Shown here: positions 8,036-16,849 of the stretch, piece by piece
Numbering within the stretch: position 1 is the stretch's first letter
How the letters are laid out: each line of letters begins with the position of its first letter
Origin: Lentisphaerota bacterium
Lineage (GTDB): Bacteria; Verrucomicrobiota; Kiritimatiellia; RFP12; UBA1067
Reading direction: 5' to 3'
DNA length: 39,960 nt
Assembly: GCA_022839525.1 (NCBI GenBank)
Contig: JALHET010000003.1
Coordinates: forward strand, 8,241 to 48,200
Made by a program: the position numbers and the translations under genes
The notes under the pieces: generated by a model
Told to the model about the DNA's origin: nothing
What the model saw: the letters and a program-made list of their open reading frames with translations, nothing else
Databases searched by the model: none

Positions 8036-8710
8036 ATGACGCAGGTTTTCTTATGGTTGTCCGGCGGGATCGCCGCTTATCTGCTGGGATCGGTTCCCTT
8101 CGGGTTCCTGATCGCCAAGGCGTGCGGAAAGGACATCCGCACGCTGGGCAGCGGGAATATCGGTGCCACCAACGTCTTCCGTTCGGTCAGCAAACCGCTC
8201 GGCATCCTCACCTTCACGCTCGATTTTCTCAAAGGGTTCTGCGGAGTCCGGCTTGTCCCGATGCTTGCGGCGTCCTGTGCGGGGGCGGACGGTACGGGTA
8301 TGGGGCTGGCCATTTTCTGCGGCGCGATGACGGTGGCCGGACACAACTGGACCTGTTTCTTGGGCTTTAAAGGAGGCAAGGGCGTGGCGACCAGCGCGGG
8401 GCTTCTGCTCGGGCTTTCGCCCGTCGGCGCGGGGATCGCTTTTGCCGCCTGGCTGATTCTGTTTCTCGCGGCGCGTTATGTTTCCGTGGCTTCGATCGGT
8501 GCGGCCTTCACCCTTGCGGTCGCTGTCTGGCCGTTGCATCTCCGGACTCATGGGGTCTGGTTCCCGGCCGTGTTGACCGTCCTCGCGGCGGTGGCCATCT
8601 GGAAACACCGCCCGAATATCGCCCGCCTCCGGGCCGGCACGGAATCACGTTTCTCTTTTTGCAAACAAGGGCAGCCGCAGGGGGTTGCCCCCACAGGAAA
8701 CCCCTCATGA
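8036..8710 (+). CDS. plsY: Acyl-phosphate glycerol-3-phosphate acyltransferase PlsY
   Basis: Integral membrane enzyme that transfers an acyl group from acyl-phosphate to glycerol 3-phosphate, giving lysophosphatidic acid, the first step of phospholipid synthesis. It has 224 residues. The family motifs are all present: GSVPFGFLIAKACGKDIR, then GSGNIGATNVFR (about residues 40-51), DFLKG, GHNWTCFLGFKGGKGVATSAG (about 104-124) and a late hydrophobic region ending WKHRPNIARLRAGTE. Several membrane segments are visible. The ATG at 8036 is the natural start, where the first membrane helix begins. The stop codon overlaps the gpsA start as ATGA, so the acyltransferase and its substrate-making enzyme are translationally coupled. 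Confidence 0.96.
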   Translation: MTQVFLWLSGGIAAYLLGSVPFGFLIAKACGKDIRTLGSGNIGATNVFRSVSKPLGILTFTLDFLKGFCGVRLVPMLAASCAGADGTGMGLAIFCGAMTVAGHNWTCFLGFKGGKGVATSAGLLLGLSPVGAGIAFAAWLILFLAARYVSVASIGAAFTLAVAVWPLHLRTHGVWFPAVLTVLAAVAIWKHRPNIARLRAGTESRFSFCKQGQPQGVAPTGNPS

Positions 8711-9693
8711 ACATCACGATTGTCGGCGACGGCGGCTGGGGCACAGCCATTGGCCTTCTGCTTCACTCCTACGGGCATGAGGTGATCCTTTGGGGCCCCT
8801 TTGAGGAGTATCTGGAGGAAATCCGCAGCGGTCGCGAGAACACGCGTTTTCTTCCCGGCATCCGCTTGCCCGAAACCTTGCGCTGGACCTCAGACCCGGC
8901 CGAAGCGGTGGCGGAGGCGGAGGTTGTTGTCCTCGCCTCCCCCTCGAAGTTTTATGCGGACGTCTGCGCGAAGTTCAAAGGGGTGCTCCCGCCAGGGGCG
9001 CTGGTGGTCAGCCTGACGAAGGGGCTTTGTGAGACCACGCACTGCCGCATGAGTGAGCTTGCCCAGAAAATCCTTGGGCTCGACGCCATCGCCGTGCTCT
9101 CCGGCCCCAGCCACGCCGAGGAGGTCGCCCGCGGGATCCCGACCGCCGTGGTGGCGGCTTCGGAAGACGAGGCACTCGCGAAGCGCGTGCAACAGCTTTT
9201 CGGCGGCCCGGTTTTCCGTGTTTACACGTCCACAGACCCGTTGGGGGTGGAGATCGGCGGCGCGGTCAAAAATGTGGTCGCCATTGCGGTCGGCGCTTCG
9301 GACGGGTTGGGCTTTGGCGACAACACGCGCGCCGCGCTCATCACCCGCGGGCTTGCGGAGATCACGCGTTTCGGCATCGCGCTGGGCGCGTGTCCGGGAA
9401 CGTTCGCGGGGTTGAGCGGTGTGGGCGACCTGATCGTCACCTGCACCAGCCGCCACAGCCGCAACTATTCGGTCGGTGAACGTCTGGGCCGCGGCGAGGA
9501 GATCGGCGCCATTGTCGGCGGCATGAAGATGGTGGCGGAAGGGGTTTGGAACTCCAAGGTGATCCACGCGCTCGGGCACACGTACGGGGTCGCCCTGCCG
9601 ATCACCGACGTGGTCTATGCGCTCTGTTACGAGGGCTTGTCTGCGGAAGCCGCCGTCGCGTCGCTCATGACGCGCGAGATGAAGCCCGAATAG
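8707..9693 (+). CDS. gpsA: NAD(P)-dependent glycerol-3-phosphate dehydrogenase
   Basis: Cytoplasmic enzyme reducing dihydroxyacetone phosphate to glycerol 3-phosphate, the substrate of PlsY encoded just upstream. It has 328 residues. The N-terminal Rossmann motif reads VGDGGWGTA (the family usually has GAGSWGTA, so the second position carries Asp), followed by KFYADVCAKFK and VVSLTKGL, then LSGPSHAEEVARG. The catalytic Lys is K188 in GGAVKNVVAIA, followed by the conserved GDNTRAALITRGLAEI and TFAGLSGVGDLIVTCTS. The start is fixed by the ATGA overlap with plsY. Downstream, no coding sequence is seen until the IS remnant. Confidence 0.96.
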   Translation: MNITIVGDGGWGTAIGLLLHSYGHEVILWGPFEEYLEEIRSGRENTRFLPGIRLPETLRWTSDPAEAVAEAEVVVLASPSKFYADVCAKFKGVLPPGALVVSLTKGLCETTHCRMSELAQKILGLDAIAVLSGPSHAEEVARGIPTAVVAASEDEALAKRVQQLFGGPVFRVYTSTDPLGVEIGGAVKNVVAIAVGASDGLGFGDNTRAALITRGLAEITRFGIALGACPGTFAGLSGVGDLIVTCTSRHSRNYSVGERLGRGEEIGAIVGGMKMVAEGVWNSKVIHALGHTYGVALPITDVVYALCYEGLSAEAAVASLMTREMKPE

Positions 9694-9889
9694 TAAAGTG
9701 CGAGACAAGTCGGCAGCCCGTGGCTTCGGGCGAAAACGGGGGAGGAAAAACACGTAATTCCTGACTCCAAAATGTGACAAAACGGCTAAGTCATAGACAA
9801 GCCAAGTTGGCAACGGAAGTTAGCGTTTTCACAAAAGGCGCCGGGGAAGAGCCTTCAGATTATTTTTTGAAACAGCGTTGTTGGGGGCG
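9694..9889. other. Non-coding stretch after gpsA
   Basis: No convincing gene. A small hairpin GCCCG-tggctt-CGGGC near 9717-9732 lacks a T-run, so it is a weak terminator candidate at best. The left boundary of the insertion-sequence remnant follows. Confidence 0.4.
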
Positions 9890-10923
9890 GAGCAAAAGCG
9901 GACACAATTGCAAAGTGCAAAAGCGGACTGTCAAGCCCTGTTTGGGAGTGGTGATATGCGCTGATGAGCCAGTCGGGGGCTGGAATAGGGCAGGCGGCGG
10001 GGACCGGTCCGGGCCCCGCCGTGGTTCGTTTGTGTTATATTGAGCGAATGACAAACAAATCGGCAATCGGGTGCCCGCGCATATCGTGCGCAGGGTGCTG
10101 GAGCGTTTCAACAATGGCGAGGCGTCCTGTTCCGAGGTTTGCGAGAGTCTCGGCATCCGTCGTACGCGGCTCTACGAGCTGCGCCACGAATGGCTGAAGG
10201 ACAGGGACGGCTTCGTCCCCGGGGTGTCTGGCGGCGACCGCAACGGGGGCTGGCCGCCGGAGTGCGAGAAGCTGGCGCTGGACCTCATCGGGATCGGGCC
10301 GGTCAACTTCGCGCCGATTGCCGACGAGATGAACAGGTGGTTCGGCTTCTCCCGTAGCCGCGCCGCCGTGCGCGATTACCTCGCCGTGCGTTTCCCCCTG
10401 CTGGCACGGGGCGCCCGCCCGGGGCCGAAGCCTTTCCTCCGCTCGCAGTGTGGCAGGGCCGGGGAGATCTGGCAACACGACTCCACGCCGGTGCGCATAT
10501 GGCCCGCGGACCGGAAGCAGACGTTGATCGCGACCGTCGACGACAACACGCGCAAGGTCGTCCTCGCCAGCGTCTTCGGGCGCGAAACGCTCTGGGCTCA
10601 CTTCGTCCACCTCCGGAGGGCATTCGAGCTTTTCGACATCCCCGAGACGTTGTACACGGACGGGTTCTCCATGTTCGGCCACGAGGGAGACCGCGACCTC
10701 GCGACAAAATGTCGTGGAGGATATCCCCGACACTCAAGAAAACCGTCTGGCTCGTCATCCACCCGGGAATCCGATTCTGGGTGGTTGAGAGACGCCCGGA
10801 CCCCCTCAACCCGGTCTGGCCGACAATCCTGGCTAGCTATACGCTCTGACCGCCGGAACCCAACCACACAGGCTCCGTTAAGTTAAGCGGAACCCCCTCC
10901 CCCGATTCGCCCGCTTTTGCACT
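9890..10923 (+). mobile_element. Decayed insertion sequence with inverted ends
   Basis: A 13-bp perfect inverted repeat, AGTGCAAAAGCGG at 9914-9926 and CCGCTTTTGCACT at 10911-10923, brackets a broken DDE transposase gene. A further partial copy (GCAAAAGCGGACAC) lies at 9892-9905, outside the left repeat, so the outermost left end is uncertain. The roughly 1-kb length is shorter than an intact element of this kind, in line with the truncated transposase. I saw no clear target-site duplication. Confidence 0.6.
10071..10715 (+). pseudogene. Truncated DDE integrase-core transposase (IS481/IS3-like)
   Basis: Reading from the GTG at 10071, the protein has an N-terminal helix-turn-helix (VRRVLERFNNGEASCSEVCE, then SLGIRRTRLYELRHEWL), a second helical part and the beginning of an integrase catalytic core. 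The first catalytic Asp is in WQHDSTPVRIWP followed by LIATVDDNTRKVVLAS, and the second is in ETLYTDGFSMFG. Homology stops after about residue 215 (DRDLATK), before the third acidic residue, and the frame then runs on in unrelated sequence to 10886. There also appears to be a one-base loss near the start: an ATG at 10048 with MTNKSAIG reads into the wrong frame just before position 10071. The gene is therefore dead. The exact IS family is uncertain. Confidence 0.7.
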
Positions 10924-11000
10924 GCCGCCGACACAGATCCTTTTTTTTTCTTGTTTCCTTTTAAGCCGGAATGGTTATATTGATATACGGATTTAAATAT
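10716..11000. other. IS right end and upstream region of the secreted-protein gene
   Basis: Non-coding. It contains the joined sequence that replaces the transposase 3' half, the right inverted repeat and, at 10975-10995, an AT-rich stretch (GGTTATATTGATATACGG) that could be a promoter for the gene at 11029. Confidence 0.4.
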
Positions 11001-11028
11001 TCGTTGGCTGTATTAAAAGGAGGTGTGT

Positions 11029-12624
11029 ATGAAACCCAAGCGAATTGTGGCTGTGAAAGGGGTGGGTCTGGCGTTTTCGAGGAACCGCGTGTTGGCGGCT
11101 GGTGTGATGTGGGGGTGGTTTGTGGCGGCGGGGACGCTCTACTGGGATTTCAACGCGCTTGAGCCGGTGTCGAACAGCGCGGTTAATGTGACGGTGGGCG
11201 CGATCACGCGCGAGAACGGCGGCACGTCGGATCTGTTGTCGGGACAATCGTCTTCAGAGAATTATACCGGCGCTTCGGGGCTGACCAACCTGCAGGCGGC
11301 GGCACGTGCGGGAAGCCTCTCGACAAATGACTCGACGTGGTTTGAAGTGACGCTGACGCCCGCTGCAGGCCGTGTCATAAACGTGACGAAGCTGGCCTTC
11401 GGAATACGGAGCACAGCGTCCGGGCCGGTTGCCTACTGCGTGCGTGCGGACACGGACGGTTACACCTCTGATCTCGCCGTCGGGCAGATCGACCCAGACA
11501 AAAATTGGGTGTTTAAGGAACATGTAATGGGATTCCGTTCGGCGGTGCCGGGGGAACCCGTCGCGATGCGGATATACGGATATGGGGGATCATCGGCCAG
11601 CCTTGGCAATTGGAGACTCGATGATCTGAGGATAGATGTCGAGGCGTTTGAGCCTGGTACTGGGTTCACACCGCCTGTGATCGCGACGGTGTCTCCACAG
11701 GTGACGCGGGTGGGCGAGACGCTCAGGTTCGCGTTGACGATCATCGCGACGGATGGCGATCCGGTGACCGGAACGAACGTGACGGCCTTGTCGGAAGTTT
11801 CGGGCGCATGGGGGCTAGATGCCGGGATGTTCAGCTATACGCCGGTGGAGAGCGATGTGGGCGAACAGCAATTCGCCTTTACGGCTTGGGACAAGGACGG
11901 CACAAACACTCCCGTCACAGCTTCGGTGACGGTACGGTACGCGCAGGTGCCGGCAGTGCGGTTGACCGCACCAATGGGGGTTTACACGCAAACGTTCAAT
12001 GGTTTGTCCTCGAGTGGCGACAGTAACGTATGGGACGATGCGGCGGTGCCGATGCTGGCGTGGTACGCCTGTCACGGAAATGTAGCACCGAAAGTCTATA
12101 AGGCGGGGAAGGGTACGGAAACCACGGGCGCACTGTATGCCTATGGCTCTGACGGTGATACTGACCGGGCCTTGGGATCCCTTGCTTCAGGTGGCACAGG
12201 CGACATTCGATTTGGAGTGGCCTTTACGAATGAGACAGGATGTCCGATCACCAATGTGACCGTCACCTATGCGGGAGAGCAGTGGCGTTGCGCGAGTAAC
12301 GATGTGCAGTCGCTGGTTTTCGGGTATTGCGTAACCAATACCGTGATTTCCCTTACACAGGCGACTTACGGGTGGATCCCCGCATTGCGTTTTGATGCGC
12401 CTCATGGAACCGACATGAAAGCCGGCGCGGTGACGGGGGACGGGTATGCCGTGACGTCAACCCTGCCGGTGATTGTGGCGCCCGGCGGTATCATCATCCT
12501 CTGTTGGGAGGACAAAAACGATGCGGGATCCGATCATGGTTTGGCCGTGGATGATCTGACCGTCTCATGGGCAGCCGACCGGACGTTTTTGGCGCGACGG
12601 GCAACCGTGATGCTGTTGAAATAA
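11029..12624 (+). CDS. Large exported protein with Ig/cadherin-like beta domains, unknown function
   Basis: A 531-residue protein with a strong ribosome site (AAGGAGGTG) just before the ATG. A hydrophobic N-terminal signal (about residues 19-38, AAGVMWGWFVAAG) leads into YWDFNALEP. The rest is rich in Thr, Gly, Val and Asn, with beta-sandwich patterning. A region around residues 215-300 (ATVSPQVTRVGETLRFALTI, then PVTASVTVRYA) resembles cadherin/Ig-like repeats. The second half begins YTQTFNGLSSSGDSNVWDD and ends with CWEDKNDAGSDHGLAVDDL and a short basic tail, a layout seen in large secreted proteins of Verrucomicrobia-type bacteria. No catalytic motif was recognised. It converges with the symporter gene with 6 bp between the stops. 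Confidence 0.7.
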   Translation: MKPKRIVAVKGVGLAFSRNRVLAAGVMWGWFVAAGTLYWDFNALEPVSNSAVNVTVGAITRENGGTSDLLSGQSSSENYTGASGLTNLQAAARAGSLSTNDSTWFEVTLTPAAGRVINVTKLAFGIRSTASGPVAYCVRADTDGYTSDLAVGQIDPDKNWVFKEHVMGFRSAVPGEPVAMRIYGYGGSSASLGNWRLDDLRIDVEAFEPGTGFTPPVIATVSPQVTRVGETLRFALTIIATDGDPVTGTNVTALSEVSGAWGLDAGMFSYTPVESDVGEQQFAFTAWDKDGTNTPVTASVTVRYAQVPAVRLTAPMGVYTQTFNGLSSSGDSNVWDDAAVPMLAWYACHGNVAPKVYKAGKGTETTGALYAYGSDGDTDRALGSLASGGTGDIRFGVAFTNETGCPITNVTVTYAGEQWRCASNDVQSLVFGYCVTNTVISLTQATYGWIPALRFDAPHGTDMKAGAVTGDGYAVTSTLPVIVAPGGIIILCWEDKNDAGSDHGLAVDDLTVSWAADRTFLARRATVMLLK

Positions 12625-12630
12625 TCAGGG

Positions 12631-14610
12631 CTAACTGAAATGAAGCTTTCGCATCAGCCGCGCCAGTGCCCAGGCCGATGCCGCAGAAATGCCTACCATG
12701 ACGCACCCGGGCAGGGTGCGGCCATAAAGCAGATACCCCACGCCGAACAGCACGGACCAGATCATAAGGCATCCCGTCATCATGCACAACAAGCCGGCCG
12801 GCACATTCCAGCCGCCGGGGTCGGATTCCACCGCCACGCCTTTGGCGCGCGCGGCGTCCTCGATCTTTTTCCAGCCGGGTCCGCCGGGACGGATCTTGCG
12901 GCAGAATTCAATCAGCGTGTGCTCGTCTTCCGGTTTCGTCAGATACGTCACCGCCATCCATGCCGCAGTCGTGACAAGGATGCCGACAACCAACTTCCAC
13001 GACGTGAAATCCATCACACGGAACCAGCCAGCCTCCTCCATTGCGGCCTCCAGCCCCATCGGGCCTGCGCCGAATTGGAAGAAGCACGCCACGAGGAACG
13101 AGACCACCATCGCGGTCACCTCGCTCCACATATTCATCCTCCACCAGAACCAGCGCAGGATATAGAGTAGTCCGGTGCCCGCGCCGACCTGCAAGAGCAA
13201 ATGGAAAATGGTTTTGACGGTGGTCATGTGGAACGCGATGAACGCCGAGGTCAGCAGCATCACCAGCATGGTGATCCGTCCCACCAGCACCGCGTGTTTA
13301 GGCGTCGCCTGCGGGCGGATAAAACGCAAGTAGACGTCTTGCACCACATACGACGAACCCCAGTTAAGCAGCGTGGCTACTGTGGACATGTAGGCCGCGA
13401 TCAGCGAGGCCACGATCAGGCCCTGCCAGCCGCTCGGCATCCGCGCGACCATGCCGGGGTAGGCGATGTCGTGCCCGAGATACTGGTCATCCACAGTGGG
13501 GAACTCCCGCGCCAGAGCACCCACTCCGCGCGCGTCCGCCTTGCGCTGGCGCACGGTCTCCCGCACCTCGGCCGGCAGCGCCGCCTTGTCGGTGTCGTAC
13601 TGTTGTACCGCTGCCGCATGGCCGGACAGCCACACCTTCGCAGCCTCCTGCTCGGGTTGCGGTGTAATCGGGAACATCACCATCGACACGAACGCCACGA
13701 GAATCCAGGGCCAGGGGCGCACCGCATAGTGCAGCACATTGAAGAGCAAGGTTCCTACGACCGCATGACGCTCGTTCTTTGCGGCCAGCATCCGCTGCGC
13801 CACAAATCCGCCGCCGCCCGGCTCTGAGCCCGGATACCAGACGTTCCACCACTGGACGGCCAGCGGCAGGATCAGAACCGTCATCAGCGTCGAAAGGTCG
13901 TGGGTGGCCGGCTGAATCAGCGACAGCTTGCAAGCCACCTCAGGGTGCGCGAACAGTTGGCTCAGCGAGGTGATCCCGTCCGCCATGCCGGAGTTGACCG
14001 CATACACGGCCGCGAAAATCGCACCTGCCATGGCCACAGCAAACTGATAGAAGTCGGCCCACATGGAGCCCGTCAGCCCGCCCAGCGTGGCGTAAATCGC
14101 GACACCCGTCATCGAGTACAGCAGGGACATTTCCGGCGACAGGCCGAACATGATCTGGCCGATCTTAATGGCCGCCAGCGAGACCCCGCCCAGACAGATC
14201 AGGTTGTAAATGACGCCCAGATAAGCCGCGCGGATCCCGCGCAAGGCGGCGGCCGACTTTCCGCTGTACCTGAGCTCATAAAACCCGAGGTCCGTGTTCA
14301 AGCCCGAGCGCCGCCAGAGCTTGGCGTAGACAAAGACCGTCAACATGCCGGTCAGCAGGAAGGCCCACCACACCCAGTTGCCCGCTACGCCGTTCAGGCG
14401 GACGATTTCGGTGATCAGGTTCGGCGTGTCGCACGAGAACGTGCAGGCCACCATCGAAACGCCCAGCAGCCACCAGGGCATGTTTCTTCCAGAAAGAAAA
14501 AAGGACTCCGTGTCCTGTCCCGCGCGCTTGGCCGCCCATGAGCCGACCACAACGACGGAGGAGAGGAAAACGAAAATAATCAATGCGTCCAACCATGTGA
14601 TGGTGATCAT
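12631..14610 (-). CDS. Sodium:solute symporter (SSS family), probable sugar or organic-acid uptake
   Basis: A 659-residue inner-membrane transporter. GGAG precedes the ATG by 7 bases (ctcctagtt on the plus strand). The N-terminus MITITWLDALIIFVFLSS is the first helix, followed by SFFLSGRNMPWWLLGVSM, a hallmark of SSS proteins, and by FYELRYSGKSAAALRG. About 13-14 hydrophobic segments are visible. A longer loop at about 325-395 (EQEAAKVWLSGHAAAVQQYD to FPTVDDQYLGHDIAYP) and the following STVATLLNWGSSYVVQDVY are usual in the large SSS subgroup. The substrate cannot be told from sequence. The remnants of carbohydrate-active genes and the YdjC deacetylase downstream suggest a sugar; this is inference. 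Confidence 0.9.
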   Translation of the reverse strand: MITITWLDALIIFVFLSSVVVVGSWAAKRAGQDTESFFLSGRNMPWWLLGVSMVACTFSCDTPNLITEIVRLNGVAGNWVWWAFLLTGMLTVFVYAKLWRRSGLNTDLGFYELRYSGKSAAALRGIRAAYLGVIYNLICLGGVSLAAIKIGQIMFGLSPEMSLLYSMTGVAIYATLGGLTGSMWADFYQFAVAMAGAIFAAVYAVNSGMADGITSLSQLFAHPEVACKLSLIQPATHDLSTLMTVLILPLAVQWWNVWYPGSEPGGGGFVAQRMLAAKNERHAVVGTLLFNVLHYAVRPWPWILVAFVSMVMFPITPQPEQEAAKVWLSGHAAAVQQYDTDKAALPAEVRETVRQRKADARGVGALAREFPTVDDQYLGHDIAYPGMVARMPSGWQGLIVASLIAAYMSTVATLLNWGSSYVVQDVYLRFIRPQATPKHAVLVGRITMLVMLLTSAFIAFHMTTVKTIFHLLLQVGAGTGLLYILRWFWWRMNMWSEVTAMVVSFLVACFFQFGAGPMGLEAAMEEAGWFRVMDFTSWKLVVGILVTTAAWMAVTYLTKPEDEHTLIEFCRKIRPGGPGWKKIEDAARAKGVAVESDPGGWNVPAGLLCMMTGCLMIWSVLFGVGYLLYGRTLPGCVMVGISAASAWALARLMRKLHFS

Positions 14611-14860
14611 CGAGCACTCCTAGTTTGAAAAAGGAAAAAAGAAACCAATCTTTTAAATCATTATTAGAGCGGAGATGGCGGAAAGAGTCAATCCCGATTT
14701 CAGCCGTGAACGGCCAGTCGTACCGGTGGTCGGCGCAGCGCTAAGAACGTTCAGTTTTCCCTTATCCTCATCGGCTTAGTCCTGTCCTAATTTTGGATCG
14801 AGCCACAGCGTTACGCGCTTCGCGCAGCCGCTGGAGATGCCGTGTCCCACGTTCACATCA
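14611..14860. other. Non-coding leader upstream of the symporter
   Basis: No convincing gene. It holds the symporter ribosome site next to 14610 and an A/T-rich stretch (about 14628-14665) that could contain its promoter on the minus strand. The rest shows no recognised element. Confidence 0.35.
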
Positions 14861-15100
14861 TTGATGATCGTTTTTTCAGTGGTGCCCGCTTTGAAGGCCT
14901 TCATGTTTGGCGTGTCAAATCGCGGGAGAGGCCGTCTGCCCAAAAGGCGTCGAAATCTTCCGGTTCGGCAAGCCCGGCTTTGATTTTCTCCAGATCGGAT
15001 GCGGCGGCGGCCGTATCGTTAGCGTTTCCCGAGGGGTAGCTCTATCCGGCGGCGCGGTCGCGAAAGCTCTTGGTTCCGAAATCGAAGTTGCCGGTTAATG
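14795..15100 (-). pseudogene. Gene remnants, one resembling an acetylxylan-esterase N-terminus
   Basis: On the minus strand, two broken but protein-like pieces occur. The first (about 15090-14900) reads LTGNFDFGTKSFRDRAAG, a stop, then GLAEPEDFDAFWADGLSRD; the DFDAFWADG pattern is like the start of acetylxylan esterases (AXE1 family). The second (about 14905-14790), in another frame, reads RFDTPNMKAFKAGTTEKT and ends KRVTLWLDPKLGQD before a stop. The stop and frame change show decay. The esterase assignment is tentative; the second piece is unrecognised. A promoter-like TATAAA at about 15122 for the next gene lies outside it. Confidence 0.35.
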
Positions 15101-15175
15101 CGGGGGGTGTTATAGTCAGCCTATAAAGTATGGAACGGGAACGCTGAAAAGGGTTATCAGGGAAAGGGGAGAGGT

Positions 15176-16078
15176 ATGGGTTCCACGCAGGGAGGGGGAC
15201 GATTCTTAAACGTCATGTGTGCGGTCGCCTTCACGCTGGCCGCAGCCGCGTGTGCGGCTCAAGACCAGCCCCCCGTCGAGCTTCTTGTGCGGGGCGACGA
15301 CATGGGGCACTCGCTGGATGTGAACGAGGGGTTCATCAAGGCTCACACCGAAGGTATCCTTACCTCGGCCAGCCTGATGGCGCCCGCCGCATATTTCGAC
15401 GACGCCGTAGCCCGCTGCAAGGCGAACCCCAAGCTGGCGCCCGGCATCCATGTCACACTGATGGCGGTCATTCCCATGCGGCCGGTGTCTGCGCCCGAAC
15501 AGGTTCCGGGTCTCATTGCGCCGGACGGTTTCTTCCACCGCGGTCTGGAGGACTTTTCAAAGGCCAATCCGAAGATTGAGGAGGTGGAAAGGGAAGTCCG
15601 GGCGCAGATACAGAAGTGTGTCGCCACCGGCCTGAGGTTCATCTATCTCGACTGGCACATGGCCTCCAATGGCGGGAAGGATCGCCCGGACATCGTCGCG
15701 CTGTTCCAGCGCCTGTCCCGCGAATATGAGCTGCTCTATACCCACGATGTGGGGGATTTCGACGGCCGGTATTCCGGCGCGAAGTATTTTTCGTCGAACC
15801 TTGAGGCGTGGGGAAGCCAGCGGCTTCCCGACGGACGGCTCGTCTATTGGTGCGGGCCGGACATGCCTGCGGAGACGCGTCTGAAATTCCTTGATACCCT
15901 GCGGAACCTGTCGCCGGGCACATGGTACACGATTTGCCACCCGGGACTCTATACGCGCCGCCAGGCGCAATCCGTGGATCTGTTGTGTTCGCAAGAAGTC
16001 AAAGACATTATCCGTTCGCGCGGCATCCGCCTGATCAGTTACGCGGATCTCTGGGAGCGCAAGTTTGCCGGGAAGTGA
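15176..16078 (+). CDS. Exported ChbG/YdjC-type carbohydrate deacetylase
   Basis: A 300-residue protein with GGGGAGAGGT directly upstream of the ATG. Residues about 10-28 form a signal peptide (LNVMCAVAFTLAAAACAA), so it acts outside the cytoplasm. YdjC/ChbG metal-site features are visible: LLVRGDDMGHSLDVNEG (the DD pair, about residues 38-44), PGIHVTL (His ligand, about residue 92) and YLDWHMASN (about 161). ChbG family members remove acetyl groups from N-acetylated sugars such as chitobiose; this more distant exported form may act on other acetylated or amide-linked sugars. The late CHPG (about residue 258) also fits the family. It stands alone between gene-poor regions. Confidence 0.85.
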   Translation: MGSTQGGGRFLNVMCAVAFTLAAAACAAQDQPPVELLVRGDDMGHSLDVNEGFIKAHTEGILTSASLMAPAAYFDDAVARCKANPKLAPGIHVTLMAVIPMRPVSAPEQVPGLIAPDGFFHRGLEDFSKANPKIEEVEREVRAQIQKCVATGLRFIYLDWHMASNGGKDRPDIVALFQRLSREYELLYTHDVGDFDGRYSGAKYFSSNLEAWGSQRLPDGRLVYWCGPDMPAETRLKFLDTLRNLSPGTWYTICHPGLYTRRQAQSVDLLCSQEVKDIIRSRGIRLISYADLWERKFAGK

Positions 16079-16260
16079 GGCCTGTGTGTAAGACATGAGC
16101 CGGTGTTATGCGGCAGGACGAACTTCCCGTTCTCGACGGTGCCGGTCTTTAGCGTGGGCGAATCGGTTTTGACGTTTTTCATGCTGTAGTCGCGGTTGAG
16201 CTCCAGCAGGGTTAGTTAGCATCTTGTGTCGGCAACAGCCAAGTCGACTAGCGCGGTTTC
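16079..16260 (-). pseudogene. Short gene fragment, unrecognised
   Basis: On the minus strand, about 16215-16085 reads LLELNRDYSMKNVKTDSP followed by LKTGTVENGKFVLPHNTG, protein-like but preceded by stops (TAA before LTLLELN) and without a start codon. It looks like the end piece of a decayed gene. The family is not recognised. Confidence 0.3.
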
Positions 16261-16287
16261 GGAAAAGGTATAGCCGTTTCAGGTAGG

Positions 16288-16353
16288 GACGCCTCCCTGA
16301 GGCGTCCGCCCTTCGGCCAGCTCAGGGTAGACGGACGGTTCAGGGAACCGTCC
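16288..16353. repeat. Pair of GC-rich palindromes
   Basis: GACGCCTC-cct-GAGGCGTC (16288-16306) and GGACGGTTC-agg-GAACCGTCC (16333-16353), both perfect stems. They lie in a gene-free region and look like dispersed palindromic repeats. A related weaker pair occurs near 27560-27620. Confidence 0.45.
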
Positions 16354-16570
16354 TTACCGACAATCGAACCTCGGCCACAGAATAACTTAAACCGCTCTAA
16401 TCCGCTTGCACAACGCTCAAGGTCGGGGTGGATCGGCTGGAGAAGCCACTGGGAAGGCCGCCAAGCCCCGGCGGCCGGTAGCGGCGGCGACAAGAATCTC
16501 ACTGCTGACGAATGGCTGGCGGAGGAGTTGAAGAAGGGCACGTGAAATTGTCCGCGCTGGAAGGCAAATG

Positions 16571-16631
16571 CCACAAGCAAAAAGGCGGTTTAATGCCGCC
16601 TTTTTTGCATCATTTGTACAAAGTGCAACTA
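16571..16631. repeat. Repeat copy 1 (direct repeat flanking the PII-like/antiporter pair)
   Basis: About 61 bases beginning CCACAAGCAA and ending GTACAAAGTGCAACTA, about 80 percent identical by eye to 18887-18949. Both copies contain a GGCGG/CCGCC hairpin followed by ATTTGTACAAAGT. Read on the minus strand, each copy begins with a Ser-Cys-Thr-Leu-Tyr-Lys coding tail. They may be IS ends or 3' ends of a repeated gene. Confidence 0.55.
16579..16606. terminator. Intrinsic terminator hairpin inside repeat copy 1
   Basis: AAAAAGGCGG, a 7-base loop, then CCGCC and TTTTTT; the stem is 10 bp and works in both directions because of the A and T runs. On the plus strand it follows a fragment ending ADEWLAEELKKGT and a stop at about 16544; on the minus strand it follows the small frame ending at 16610. 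Confidence 0.6.
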
Positions 16632-16849
16632 CGCCCCCTCACCACCGCTTTACGGTCTTTGCGGCCATTGTGTGAGAAACCGGAACCCCACATGCGGTCT
16701 CTGAAGCACCCACGCCCCGCTTCCACACCTTTCAAGATGTGGAAGTAGCGGCTGGGATGATAACGGGAGCCGATGATGCGGTAAAAGACCCGGTTTTTGA
16801 GGTTTTCACACGTTTGCCGCTTATAGGTCTCCACTTCCACACCTTTCAA
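16610..16849 (-). CDS. Possible small protein or repeat-derived frame
   Basis: A 79-residue frame that starts MKGVEVETYKRQTCENLKNR, contains SRYFHILKGVEAGRGCFRD and GSGFSHNGRKDRKAVV, and ends SCTLYK just before the terminator hairpin on this strand. The upstream in-frame sequence RYFHTLKGVE repeats RYFHILKGVE inside the frame, because both are encoded by two copies of a palindromic repeat (16720-16745 and 16833-16860). It may be a remnant of a repeated gene rather than a functional one. The function is unknown. Confidence 0.25.
   Translation of the reverse strand: MKGVEVETYKRQTCENLKNRVFYRIIGSRYHPSRYFHILKGVEAGRGCFRDRMWGSGFSHNGRKDRKAVVRGRSCTLYK

Noticed and set aside
9774..10043. Small frame of about 89 codons left of the transposase
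   Set aside because: No patterning, and it runs across the IS end.
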